Positions 1 to 6,612 of a stretch of 16,182 nt of DNA are shown here, one piece after another. Source of the DNA: Ruminococcaceae bacterium UBA7135 (GTDB lineage: Bacteria > Bacillota > Clostridia > Oscillospirales > Ruminococcaceae); the NCBI GenBank assembly GCA_002492075.1, contig DKXD01000205.1, positions 636 through 16,817 of the forward strand, written 5' to 3'. Each line of letters starts with the position of its first letter. Position 1 is the stretch's first letter. The notes under the pieces were generated by a model that had not been told where the DNA came from, searched no databases, and was given only the letters and a program-made list of their open reading frames with translations. The translations under genes and the position numbers were made by a program.

Positions 1-232
1 GCTTTTGCTCCTCCGTTAGCGTTGTGCCGCTCCGCTGCGTTTTCTCTAGATTAGCAAGCTCTTTTTGGTATGTTTTCATCTCCGTTTTGAGTGCGGAAAT
101 TTTCGTTTTGTTTTGTTCAAATTCTTGGCTAGCCGATTTCAGCTTTTGAACCAAGTCGTTTATCTTCGGCGAAAAACCGCTTGTGTCGGCGGTGAAGTTC
201 GCTGTTAACGTGCGCGTGTTGTTATCGGGCAT
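1..232 (-). CDS. Tape measure protein, N-terminal fragment (partial)
   Basis: The gene starts at ATG 232 with a good ribosome binding site (AGAAAGGAG about 7 bases upstream) and runs off the left edge, so only 77 codons are visible. The N-terminus (MPDNNTRTLTANFTADTSGF) leads into a strongly helical, Lys/Glu/Gln-rich stretch with heptad character from about residue 25. That pattern of a short beta-like start followed by coiled coil is typical of tail tape measure proteins of Firmicutes siphoviruses, which set tail length and form the core of the tail tube. It lies after the tail chaperone, portal and terminase genes; in most relatives it directly follows the chaperone. The assignment rests on the N-terminus and position only; the long body that would prove it is outside the window. 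Confidence 0.7.
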   Translation of the reverse strand, partial: MPDNNTRTLTANFTADTSGFSPKINDLVQKLKSASQEFEQNKTKISALKTEMKTYQKELANLEKTQRSGTTLTEEQK

Positions 233-260
233 TTACTCGCTCCTTTCTGTTTTTGGGCAT

Positions 261-297
261 AAAAAACACGCCTTACAATTCTTGCAAAACGCGTTTT
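261..297 (-). terminator. Stem-loop terminator after the large terminase gene
   Basis: On the minus strand AAAACGCG (290-297) can pair with CGTGTTTT (263-270), an 8-bp stem with one G-U pair, followed by six T residues (261-266). It overlaps the terL stop codon and precedes the tape measure ribosome binding site. The stem is A/T-rich, so termination may be partial. Confidence 0.55.
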
Positions 298-1982
298 CAA
301 TATTGCACTACAAAATCCCGCCCCGCCTCCAGCATAGCGACCTCCGCTAATTTAACGGCATTTATAAGTGCCACCACCATATCCACCTTACCCGCTGACC
401 GTTTCTTGTTGACGTATTTGTTGAGGTTAGTGTCCTCGGTGCAGCGGGCGTTCTCAAAGTTGATCTCCAGCAGCGCGTTATCGTCATATTCAAACTCATG
501 CTCGAGTATCTTCTCTTTGAGCAGCTTGGTGGCGGTATGGAGAACGCTGGAATGCTGCTTTAATTCAATGCATTCTATCGGGTTGTATTCATCGCTTTCA
601 AGCTTCTGAACCGTGGAGAGCGCGTTGTAGCGGTCATAACCGCATTGCATTATCTCCACGCCGAATAGCTTCGGGAGCGCGAGAATAAAGCGCTCTACCG
701 CGCCGTAGTCTATCACCTCGCCGCCGCACGCGAAACAGTTCTCGGCAGCGATAAAACGCTTGTAGTTGACATTCTCGCGCTCTGATTTCTCGTCGACGCG
801 GTCTTTCGGGATAAATGCCCATACCTTTGCATACAGCCGCAGATTGTCGTCAAACGTTACCATAGCAACGGAAGTGTTGTCGTCCGTCTGCGACAAGTCC
901 AGCCCAAGCCATACCCGACTGCCGCGCCAGAAATCCGCGTCGGCGTCGCGCCGGCACTCGCGGACTTTCATAATGTCGATATACGACTCCGAGCCAAGTC
1001 CGCGATATTGAATATTGCAATGCTTGCAAAGGAAGTTCTCGCGCTTGTTCTCATACAGAACCGCAAGAGAGCGTTTGTCGCACAAATCGGAAAACAGATC
1101 GGGATTATTGAGAGCGACAGGATTTGCTTGATAAATCACGTTGTCGTTGGTCTGCCAGTCGTTTTTGATCTCATCGTCAGGCTCGTAGAGCAACGAGAAA
1201 TAGTGCTGTCGACCGTCGTAAAGCCCGTCGAGCTGACGTTTCGCAAAATCTATCTCATCAAGAAGCCCGTTGTCGTCCGTCGGATATTGCGTGGAGATCA
1301 GAATACCTAGCTTGTCTTTCAGAACGATCTGCGATGAACGCATAGCCTCAACCGGGTAACTGTCCATAGCCCCCACCTCGTCGGCTAGGAAAACATGCGC
1401 CAATTTGCCGTCCAATTTGTCTTTGGAGTACGCAAGCGGAGTGTATTCCGTGTCCGTCAAACCGCACCGAACCTCGCTCCGCATAACCTTGAAATGCTTT
1501 TCCAGCGCGGGCGAGCTTTTGATAATCTTCCGAATTGCGACCTTTAATTCCGAGCTTAATTTCAAGTCTGGAGCAACAGAGAACAACCGTGAGAATTTCG
1601 GGCAAATCAAAAGCGCGATTATAAAGATAACCGCGCTTGTAAAAGTCTTAAAGTTTTTTCGGGCGATTTCAAGAAGTCCCGTTGTGTAATATCGCCGTCT
1701 GTCGGGCGTTTTGGTGCAGAACAGCGCGGCGATAAACAGCAGCGCGTAATCCTCCAAACCCTCCAGCATAGACCCGCCGAGATCGGGGTGTACCATAAGC
1801 CGCAGCAGCTTTTCGATCTTGCCGTAAACATCTTCATCAAACCACGCATAATCGGTTTTGTTATCGACAATTTCAAGCCATTGTCCGCATTGCCGCTTGA
1901 CGTATTTCGGCGTTTTTCCGCTGTCGTCGGTTGCCGCGAACTTCGCGTATTTATACGCGCGGCTCTCGCGAAAATCGGACAT
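297..1982 (-). CDS. terL: Terminase large subunit (packaging ATPase/nuclease)
   Basis: This 561-aa protein is the motor that pumps DNA into the prohead and cuts it. The N-terminal ATPase has a Walker A-like motif ARKNFKT at 107-113 and a Walker B motif VFLADE at 197-202. The C-terminal RNase H-like nuclease has its expected acidic residues at D362 (LGLDLSQTDD), D450 (CGYDRYNA) and D534 (KVDMVVALINA). Length and motif order fit the HK97/P27-associated Terminase_1 family. The start ATG has GAGAAAGGGGTG upstream. One oddity is Phe at position 111, where relatives usually have Gly before the Walker Lys. Position is unusual too: it follows the portal and toxin/immunity genes and precedes the tape measure gene, about 9.5 kb from terS. 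Terminator-like hairpins lie on both sides. Confidence 0.95.
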   Translation of the reverse strand: MSDFRESRAYKYAKFAATDDSGKTPKYVKRQCGQWLEIVDNKTDYAWFDEDVYGKIEKLLRLMVHPDLGGSMLEGLEDYALLFIAALFCTKTPDRRRYYTTGLLEIARKNFKTFTSAVIFIIALLICPKFSRLFSVAPDLKLSSELKVAIRKIIKSSPALEKHFKVMRSEVRCGLTDTEYTPLAYSKDKLDGKLAHVFLADEVGAMDSYPVEAMRSSQIVLKDKLGILISTQYPTDDNGLLDEIDFAKRQLDGLYDGRQHYFSLLYEPDDEIKNDWQTNDNVIYQANPVALNNPDLFSDLCDKRSLAVLYENKRENFLCKHCNIQYRGLGSESYIDIMKVRECRRDADADFWRGSRVWLGLDLSQTDDNTSVAMVTFDDNLRLYAKVWAFIPKDRVDEKSERENVNYKRFIAAENCFACGGEVIDYGAVERFILALPKLFGVEIMQCGYDRYNALSTVQKLESDEYNPIECIELKQHSSVLHTATKLLKEKILEHEFEYDDNALLEINFENARCTEDTNLNKYVNKKRSAGKVDMVVALINAVKLAEVAMLEAGRDFVVQY

Positions 1983-2001
1983 AACAAATCACCCCTTTCT
2001 C

Positions 2002-2022
2002 AAAATGGGTATAAAAAAGCGC
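2002..2022 (-). repeat. 21-bp direct repeat, copy 1 (upstream of terL)
   Basis: These 21 bases are identical and in the same orientation to 8791-8811 upstream of the protease gene. They cover the U-tract of a terminator and the start of the following leader. A looser version lies at about 250-270 before the tape measure gene. Confidence 0.8.
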
Positions 2023-2045
2023 CTTGCTTTGTAAAAGGCGCTTTT
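2013..2045 (-). terminator. Rho-independent terminator after the immunity region
   Basis: On the minus strand AAAAGCGCC (2037-2045) pairs perfectly with GGCGCTTTT (2015-2023) across a 13-nt loop, and T residues continue to 2013. It closes the portal-toxin-immunity unit and separates it from terL. Confidence 0.75.
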
Positions 2046-2067
2046 GAAACAATAAAATCCAAACAAA

Positions 2068-2227
2068 TTACAGTACTTTAGCAATCTCATTAGGGTCTAC
2101 AAAGTCTGTGTCTGTACCCGAATCCCTTTCAATATCACAAACATATCCGTGCGATAAAATATCAACAATAAATGCAGTTTCTCCTGTTTTTAGCAAAATT
2201 TTGTCAAAAAAGTTTAAGCTCTATAAT
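2068..2227 (-). pseudogene. Decayed second copy of the DUF4926-like immunity gene
   Basis: No intact reading frame is present, but two frames joined at a run of six T (2206-2211) give IIELKLF followed by DKILLKTGETAFIVDI, ending in NEIAKVL and a TAA stop at 2068. This aligns along its whole length with the intact neighbour (MIDVKLYDNVLLRDG... to TDVVKVLS). Removing one T would restore the frame. The expected ATG is ATT (2227-2225). The simplest reading is a duplicated or older immunity gene that lost its start codon and gained one base in the homopolymer. A sequencing error could explain the frameshift but not also the start-codon change, unless an alternative start is used. Confidence 0.65.
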
Positions 2228-2252
2228 CTTTAGTTACCACGCTTAATTCAAA

Positions 2253-2414
2253 TCAGCTCAAAACCTTTACAACATCCGTCTTATTGATTGTTCGAGTATC
2301 GTAATCTCCGCCAACATCAATATCGACAATATACGAATCGTCAAAAACTTCAATGACAGAAGCCTTGCTGCCGTCTCTTAACAGAACATTGTCATATAAT
2401 TTCACATCAATCAT
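2253..2414 (-). CDS. Small DUF4926-like protein, candidate immunity partner of the portal-fused toxin
   Basis: This 53-aa acidic protein begins MIDVKLYDNVLLRDGSKASV and ends TDVVKVLS. The pattern of a short N-terminal strand, an LLRDG turn, xVIEVFDDxYxVDI and a C-terminal VVKVL matches what I remember of DUF4926, small beta-barrel-like proteins usually encoded next to DUF6883 toxins. The start overlaps the end of the portal-toxin gene in ATGATTGA, so translation can be coupled; a GAGGGTG ribosome binding site lies 7 bases upstream. A consensus promoter at 2756-2784 could also transcribe it alone, about 335 bases upstream. The immunity role is inferred from family recall, position and the second decayed copy just downstream. 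Confidence 0.7.
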   Translation of the reverse strand: MIDVKLYDNVLLRDGSKASVIEVFDDSYIVDIDVGGDYDTRTINKTDVVKVLS

Positions 2415-4149
2415 TCCTTGTCACCCTCTTCTTTGTAACATAGGCGGTTGTAAGCCTTAGTTGTTCTTTGCCATTTTCAACGATCCAACCGGTACACACA
2501 TTAGCATCTTTGCCGTTAGTACCCCTTAAACACATAACGTATTCGTAAATGTCGCCATGACCGTTGTTTTCTTTAAACACCATATGTTTCTTATCAAGAT
2601 TTCTGTTGATATTATCGATCAAATCTTGATAGTTAGCCTTAGTATACCCCAAAGCCTCTCGAAAAGCACGTGCCTTATCGGGTTGTCTTATGGGGTCAAG
2701 CGCATACTCTGTAAACTTTTCTGGTGGAATATTCACCGACAGTTTTTCTAAATTCATTATAGCACTATCTCCCACAGTTGTCAAGTCCTTTTTCCCGGAA
2801 TTTCCGCCGCCCGAAGCCGAGCCACCACCGCCCTCGGGATAGCTTCCGGCAAAATGACCGTGCGCTCCTTTTATCCAATTGGTCTTTTTCCTGTGCTCCA
2901 TTACAGCGCGCAGCTCGTCTTGTGTCAAATTGCTGCCGTCCAGCTTTTGGAGCGCATTCATATTCGGCGTATAGATTGTATTGGTTTTCGCGTCATAGAG
3001 AACGTCGTTCAAACCGAGCTTTAGGAAATCAAATCCGATCGGCTCTTTATCCTCAAGATAACGCACCTCGTCAATCTTCAGGATGTTGTTGCGGAGCGCG
3101 ATCTCGTATGCCTGATACCGCGAAAGCGTGTCACCCTTAAGTAGCTCGGTAGTATCAAGCGTGAAGTACTTGTAACCCTTTTCGTCCTCGCGGAGCAGCG
3201 AACGGTTAAGAGCCGCTTGAAACTGCTCCACTATCGGAAGAACGGCGGTACGTATCGCCGACATATATTCTTGCGTGGAACAGCGCCCCGAAAGCACAGT
3301 GGGCGATAATCCGAATATCTGCGCGATCTGCTCGGAATTCGTTTGCTTGTTCTCGTTGAGCTGCATTTCAACGGACGAGGACGCGCTCGCAACGTATTTC
3401 AAGCCGTTATTGAGTATCATCATATTGTCCTCGTTGTTGGAGTACAGATCCTTCCAAGCCCGTTTCAGCTTATCCATAGCAGGCTCCGAGAGATTATGCT
3501 CGCTTTCCAGAAATCCCTTTTTGTTGCCGCCTGTTTTGGCGAGTGCTCGTTCAAATTTCATCATAAAATACATAGCGGAAAGCAGCGTCTTGTGCTCGTC
3601 CACCGCGCCGATACCCGTCACACCATCTGCGGAGTTGCGCGTCAAAATGACAAAATCCCACGGCAGATACCCGCGAGAACCTACAAAAAGGTTGAAATCC
3701 TTGAATATTGGATCAGCATTCGACATAACCGAAACATCGGATTTCTTGACATACCGGAGCGACTTCACCTCACCGAACCTGCCCTTTTCGATATACATAA
3801 ACCCGCTCCCGAACAGCAGCATATCACGGATAGTCGCTCGCTTGGCAACGTCCGCGCCCATAATGTGGTTTGCCTCGTCGTTAAGCAGAAACAGTCGCCC
3901 GTCGTCGGTGATCTCCTCGGTGGAACTGTCCGCGGTGTTTTCACGGTACAGCTTCACAGGCAGCATAGAAACGGTGTTCGAGATAAACTCCACCGCCGCC
4001 GAAAACGCGGGGATTTCAAGAGCCTGTTCCGCCGTAAATTTATCGCCGCCGATAAGCGAGCGAAGCAATTCCGCGCCGCCCTCAAGAACGCCGCTTAAAT
4101 CATCGTCAGAGCGTTCCTCGATTCCGAATAATCTTTTCCAAAAACCCAT
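2407..4149 (-). CDS. Portal protein fused to a C-terminal DUF6883-like (toxin-type) domain
   Basis: The 580-aa protein is a portal over residues 1 to about 415: N-terminus MGFWKRLFG, a central FGSGFMYIEK region, and the conserved tail-end TNSEQIAQIFGLSPTVLSG. Portals of this type usually end near 400-430 aa. Here a basic stretch (about 417-439) and a Gly/Ser linker (440-454) lead into a further domain of about 110 aa (465-575). Its sequence, with EKFTEYALDP, DKARAFREALGYT, GTNGKDANVCTGWI and LRLTTAYV, fits DUF6883, which I recall as a toxin-associated domain in phage proteins. The extra domain is visibly more A/T-rich than the portal part. ATG 4149 has AGAGGTGA upstream; a GTG at 4221 overlapping the chaperone stop is a weaker alternative. 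The gene sits after the tail chaperone, which is unusual. Portal identity is firm; toxin activity is inferred. Confidence 0.88.
   Translation of the reverse strand: MGFWKRLFGIEERSDDDLSGVLEGGAELLRSLIGGDKFTAEQALEIPAFSAAVEFISNTVSMLPVKLYRENTADSSTEEITDDGRLFLLNDEANHIMGADVAKRATIRDMLLFGSGFMYIEKGRFGEVKSLRYVKKSDVSVMSNADPIFKDFNLFVGSRGYLPWDFVILTRNSADGVTGIGAVDEHKTLLSAMYFMMKFERALAKTGGNKKGFLESEHNLSEPAMDKLKRAWKDLYSNNEDNMMILNNGLKYVASASSSVEMQLNENKQTNSEQIAQIFGLSPTVLSGRCSTQEYMSAIRTAVLPIVEQFQAALNRSLLREDEKGYKYFTLDTTELLKGDTLSRYQAYEIALRNNILKIDEVRYLEDKEPIGFDFLKLGLNDVLYDAKTNTIYTPNMNALQKLDGSNLTQDELRAVMEHRKKTNWIKGAHGHFAGSYPEGGGGSASGGGNSGKKDLTTVGDSAIMNLEKLSVNIPPEKFTEYALDPIRQPDKARAFREALGYTKANYQDLIDNINRNLDKKHMVFKENNGHGDIYEYVMCLRGTNGKDANVCTGWIVENGKEQLRLTTAYVTKKRVTRND
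2756..2784 (-). promoter_or_regulatory. Perfect consensus sigma-A promoter inside the portal-toxin gene
   Basis: On the minus strand TTGACA (2779-2784) and TATAAT (2756-2761) are separated by exactly 17 bases. Transcription would start near 2749, just inside the toxin domain coding sequence, and run through the immunity gene to the terminator at 2013-2045. The ATG of MNLEKL overlaps the -10 box and would not be transcribed, so the short transcript lacks an obvious strong start for the toxin domain but contains the whole immunity gene. Confidence 0.75.
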
Positions 4150-4183
4150 ATTGTCACCTCTTAGCCGTAAATTCTTCCGCAAA

Positions 4184-4204
4184 CGCGCTCCTTTTGGGAG
4201 CGCG
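4184..4204 (-). terminator. Stem-loop between tail chaperone and portal genes
   Basis: CGCGCTCC and GGAGCGCG (arms 4184-4191 and 4197-4204) form a perfect 8-bp G/C-rich stem with a 5-nt loop. Only three T residues follow on the minus strand, so this may be a weak terminator or an RNA-processing/stability hairpin. Confidence 0.45.
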
Positions 4205-4217
4205 CTAATGGAAAAAC

Positions 4218-4721
4218 TCACATGCCCTCATCGTCAAATTCGAGTATCTTTTCGGGCTCTTCGATGTAACCCATAGCGGTTCCGTATTCCACCCACCGCT
4301 CTATAAGCTCCCCGATCGTGGAACTCCAGAAAAAGTCCTCGCTTTTCCCCATAATATCGCAAATAAGCGTCCTAAGCCGCACAAACGAGAATTCTTCGTC
4401 ATTCGGCGAGGGCGGCTTGTGTACCACGTTCTCCTCGCGCTTCGGAAACGCCTGTATAACCGCCTCAATGCAGTAACCGAGCAGCTTTTCATAACCGACT
4501 ATCTCCGCAATATCACCGAGTTTTTCAGGCTCTATCGGCGTTACCATACCCGCGCGGAAAAACTCCAGAATAACGCGCCCACTTACCTTTTCCGCGAAAA
4601 TATCAGTGTAGTTCAGCCCGTGCTGTTCAAGCTCAAGAAAAGATTTGAGCGTGAAGCGAAGTGCTATCACGCCCTCGCCGAACACGAACTCGAACCGCTG
4701 CGGCAAAAGCTCCGTCAGCAT
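4218..4721 (-). CDS. Tail assembly chaperone
   Basis: This 167-aa acidic protein directly follows the major tail protein and shares a TAATG stop/start with it, so it is translationally coupled; no separate ribosome binding site is evident. The N-terminal part (LRFTLKSFLELEQHG, then DIFAEKVSGRVILEFFRAGM) is typical of gpG-like chaperones of Firmicutes siphoviruses, which coat the tape measure protein during tail assembly. The C-terminal part (IMGKSEDFFWSSTIGELIERW) resembles the second chaperone domain that many phages add by ribosomal frameshifting. Here both parts appear in one frame, and I see no slippery heptamer near the end. The next gene is the portal rather than the tape measure gene. 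Confidence 0.7.
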   Translation of the reverse strand: MLTELLPQRFEFVFGEGVIALRFTLKSFLELEQHGLNYTDIFAEKVSGRVILEFFRAGMVTPIEPEKLGDIAEIVGYEKLLGYCIEAVIQAFPKREENVVHKPPSPNDEEFSFVRLRTLICDIMGKSEDFFWSSTIGELIERWVEYGTAMGYIEEPEKILEFDDEGM

Positions 4722-5350
4722 TATTCAGTCACGGTTGAGCCGGATTGCGTTGTTTCCTCGCCGTAATAATCCGCCTGCGAGAACCACTTCTCAATGAGCT
4801 CCTTATCCGTTTCGGGGTCAACGCCGTACCGCTTGTAGCTGTCCTCGCGTGTGGAAATAAGAGGGTAATACGTGCCTTTGAGGTTCGCCGTGCCGTAATT
4901 TACGGTTGTGCCTTCCTGCTGCTTGCTGTCCTCGCCCTCAGGATAAAACGTCGTTTTGGGGAACTTGTAAAGGTTTATCTTTCCGTCCGTGCGTTTGGTG
5001 TAGTAAGCCACGCACACGTTTGGTACAATATCGTCCGCCCCGGAGACCGCCGTGCCTTTCTTGGTTTGCTCGCCAAACAGAAACTGACCGTCACCGTCCG
5101 AAAAACCGTTCACTGTAATATCGATCTCGCCGCCGTCCTTAGCGACAAAAGCCTCGACCTTGATGCCGTCGCCGTACTGCTCGTTGGTCTGCATTTTCGG
5201 CGTGTACTTGACGTTAGCAAGCGAGTTTTCCCATGTGTGTGAGGTTTCCTCATAAGTAGTACCTTCACTTGTATCTTGCGTCATTCCCCACATCGTAAGC
5301 CGCGCGACGTTGACTGTCGAACGGCGTCTTGTATCTTTTCCTGCTGCCAT
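4721..5350 (-). CDS. Major tail tube protein (phi13-type)
   Basis: This 209-aa protein is the expected building block of the tail tube. The start ATG has GGAGGT upstream. The sequence has NVARLTMWGMTQDT near the N-terminus, VEAFVAKDGGEIDITVNGF in the first third and a central NVCVAYYTKRTDGKINLYKFPK block, all typical of the phi13 family of major tail proteins. Length fits the family. It lies between a HK97 gp10-like protein and the tail chaperone, the standard place. Confidence 0.88.
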   Translation of the reverse strand: MAAGKDTRRRSTVNVARLTMWGMTQDTSEGTTYEETSHTWENSLANVKYTPKMQTNEQYGDGIKVEAFVAKDGGEIDITVNGFSDGDGQFLFGEQTKKGTAVSGADDIVPNVCVAYYTKRTDGKINLYKFPKTTFYPEGEDSKQQEGTTVNYGTANLKGTYYPLISTREDSYKRYGVDPETDKELIEKWFSQADYYGEETTQSGSTVTE

Positions 5351-5353
5351 TTT

Positions 5354-5854
5354 TTAATTACCTCCTAAAAATAGATTTGTAGCCTTGTTGAACATATCAT
5401 CGGCGTAAGCGGAAATAGCGCTCTCTTTGGCTAGGTTAAACCCCGCGCGAATGGGCATAACAGTTGCGGGGAATTCCCCCTTTTTGCGTCCTATCTTGTC
5501 CGTGTCCTTGGAGTGCCGAGGCGATTTCCCCGGTCGCCCGAATTCCACAAGAATAAGCTCGGGATAAGCGCGTATAGTCGCACTGTCAAAGCCGATATAA
5601 GCCTTGATTTTCGCCCGTCCGAGCTTCTTTTTGGTAACACGTATCAAAGAGCTGTCTGCAAATTTATAGACATGATTTTTCTTGTTGCGCTCGAAGTTCG
5701 CCTGCGCGAATACTCGCCGCTGATTTGTTGCTATTATCTCCGCCGCCTTGTCAAGTGCGAGCTCGCTTTCCGCCGTCATTTCTTTCTGCATTTTCGTAAG
5801 ATCGTTCATAAAGTCTTTTAATTGCTCACACAAGTCAAGCATAACGTCGCTCAT
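5354..5854 (-). CDS. HK97 gp10-like tail component
   Basis: This 166-aa basic protein matches the HK97 gp10-like family of small tail-completion proteins. It has an N-terminal helical region (LKDFMNDLTKMQKEM, then ALDKAAEIIATNQRRVF), a central KIKAYIGF block, LILVEFGRPGKSPRH and a closing YADDMFNKATNLF helix. It overlaps the preceding gene by ATGA and ends 3 bases before the major tail protein start. The role is probably to join the head connector to the tail tube. Confidence 0.82.
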   Translation of the reverse strand: MSDVMLDLCEQLKDFMNDLTKMQKEMTAESELALDKAAEIIATNQRRVFAQANFERNKKNHVYKFADSSLIRVTKKKLGRAKIKAYIGFDSATIRAYPELILVEFGRPGKSPRHSKDTDKIGRKKGEFPATVMPIRAGFNLAKESAISAYADDMFNKATNLFLGGN

Positions 5855-6243
5855 CGTTCCGACACCCCCATAAAGTCCAGATAATAGTGCACGTTGTACG
5901 GATAAATTTTATCGCCGCCAACGTTTCCGCCGCCGGCATACACAAAATCCTCACCGTACATCGCGGTTTTCAAACGCTCGTAAAGCGCGAAATCCAAGCG
6001 CTTTGTGAACACGTTTAGCGACACAAAATATTCGTTGCAGCGGTTTGCGCTCTCCGAATAATTGCCGCCCTTTTCCGCAATATTCACGATGATGTACTTT
6101 TCGGGCACTTGATCTTCCGTCCATTCGGGTGTGTTTGTAAACCACGGTATAATACCGTCTAGGGCACTTTTAATTTTTTGAACAACGTCCACATCATAAA
6201 AGCGCAAAAACGCGTCGTTCCTCCTCGCATCGTTCGTCGTCAC
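5851..6243 (-). CDS. Tail terminator/minor capsid-like protein
   Basis: The protein of up to 130 aa has the composition and position of a tail terminator or neck protein: between the head-tail adaptor and the gp10-like protein. Visible elements are VVQKIKSALDGI at the N-terminus, KYIIVNIAEKGGNYSE, a YFVSLNVFTK strand and a C-terminal YPYNVHYYLDFMGV. The start is uncertain. GTG 6243 has no ribosome binding site, whereas AGGAGG lies 12 bases before an in-frame TTG at 6207, so the protein may start at LRFYDVD. Family membership is suggested by position and weak pattern only. Confidence 0.65.
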   Translation of the reverse strand: MTTNDARRNDAFLRFYDVDVVQKIKSALDGIIPWFTNTPEWTEDQVPEKYIIVNIAEKGGNYSESANRCNEYFVSLNVFTKRLDFALYERLKTAMYGEDFVYAGGGNVGGDKIYPYNVHYYLDFMGVSER

Positions 6244-6245
6244 TC

Positions 6246-6293
6246 GCAGAAATTCGCAACCGCTCGCTTCGTTCGCTCTGCTTCATTTCTGCC
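6246..6293. repeat. Inverted repeat in the gap between connector genes
   Basis: GCAGAAAT and ATTTCTGC face each other across about 30 bases in the only sizeable gap within the head-tail connector cluster (6244-6306). The loop is rich in CGCTCG/TTCG repeats. No T-tract follows on the minus strand, so it is not a typical terminator. Confidence 0.4.
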
Positions 6294-6306
6294 GCTTTTG
6301 CGCTTG

Positions 6307-6612
6307 TTACCCCCTTTCCAAAAGCAATTTGATATGCAGTGTATTCCCCGCCGCTCCCGTTTCCGCGATTTTATACCGTACACCGTCAACCTCGCAGTGA
6401 GTGTACCCGCAAAACTCGCGCAGCCACATCACTGCGGAGAGCGAAACGCTCTGTCCGGCTTGCAGCGCCGCGAATTTCGTAGTCACTCCAACTTCCGAAA
6501 CATCAGCCCAAACCGTTGCCCGAGCCGTTTCAAGAGGTTCTTGAAAACCGCTTTGCGGCTTCATTGTAAGGAGCGTGATCTTGCGATTAAACGTAGTTTT
6601 CTTCTTACTCAC
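6307..6612 (-). CDS. Head-tail adaptor (head closure protein)
   Basis: This 101-aa protein resembles the phage head-tail joining family that closes the portal channel and receives the tail. The order RKITLLTMKP, ETARATVWADVSEVG, FAALQAGQSVSLSAVMWLR, EVDGVRYKIAE and LHIKLLLERG is typical: a small beta-barrel with a central W-A-x-V block and a final hydrophobic strand. It overlaps the upstream connector gene by ATGA, so the two are coupled. Confidence 0.82.
   Translation of the reverse strand: MSKKKTTFNRKITLLTMKPQSGFQEPLETARATVWADVSEVGVTTKFAALQAGQSVSLSAVMWLREFCGYTHCEVDGVRYKIAETGAAGNTLHIKLLLERG

Noticed and set aside
3275..4276. Long plus-strand reading frame (333 aa) opposite the portal gene, and a second one at 3343-4098
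   Set aside because: Both are mirror frames of a well-supported portal gene; composition is Ser/Arg/Leu-rich, with no ribosome binding site or recognisable domain.
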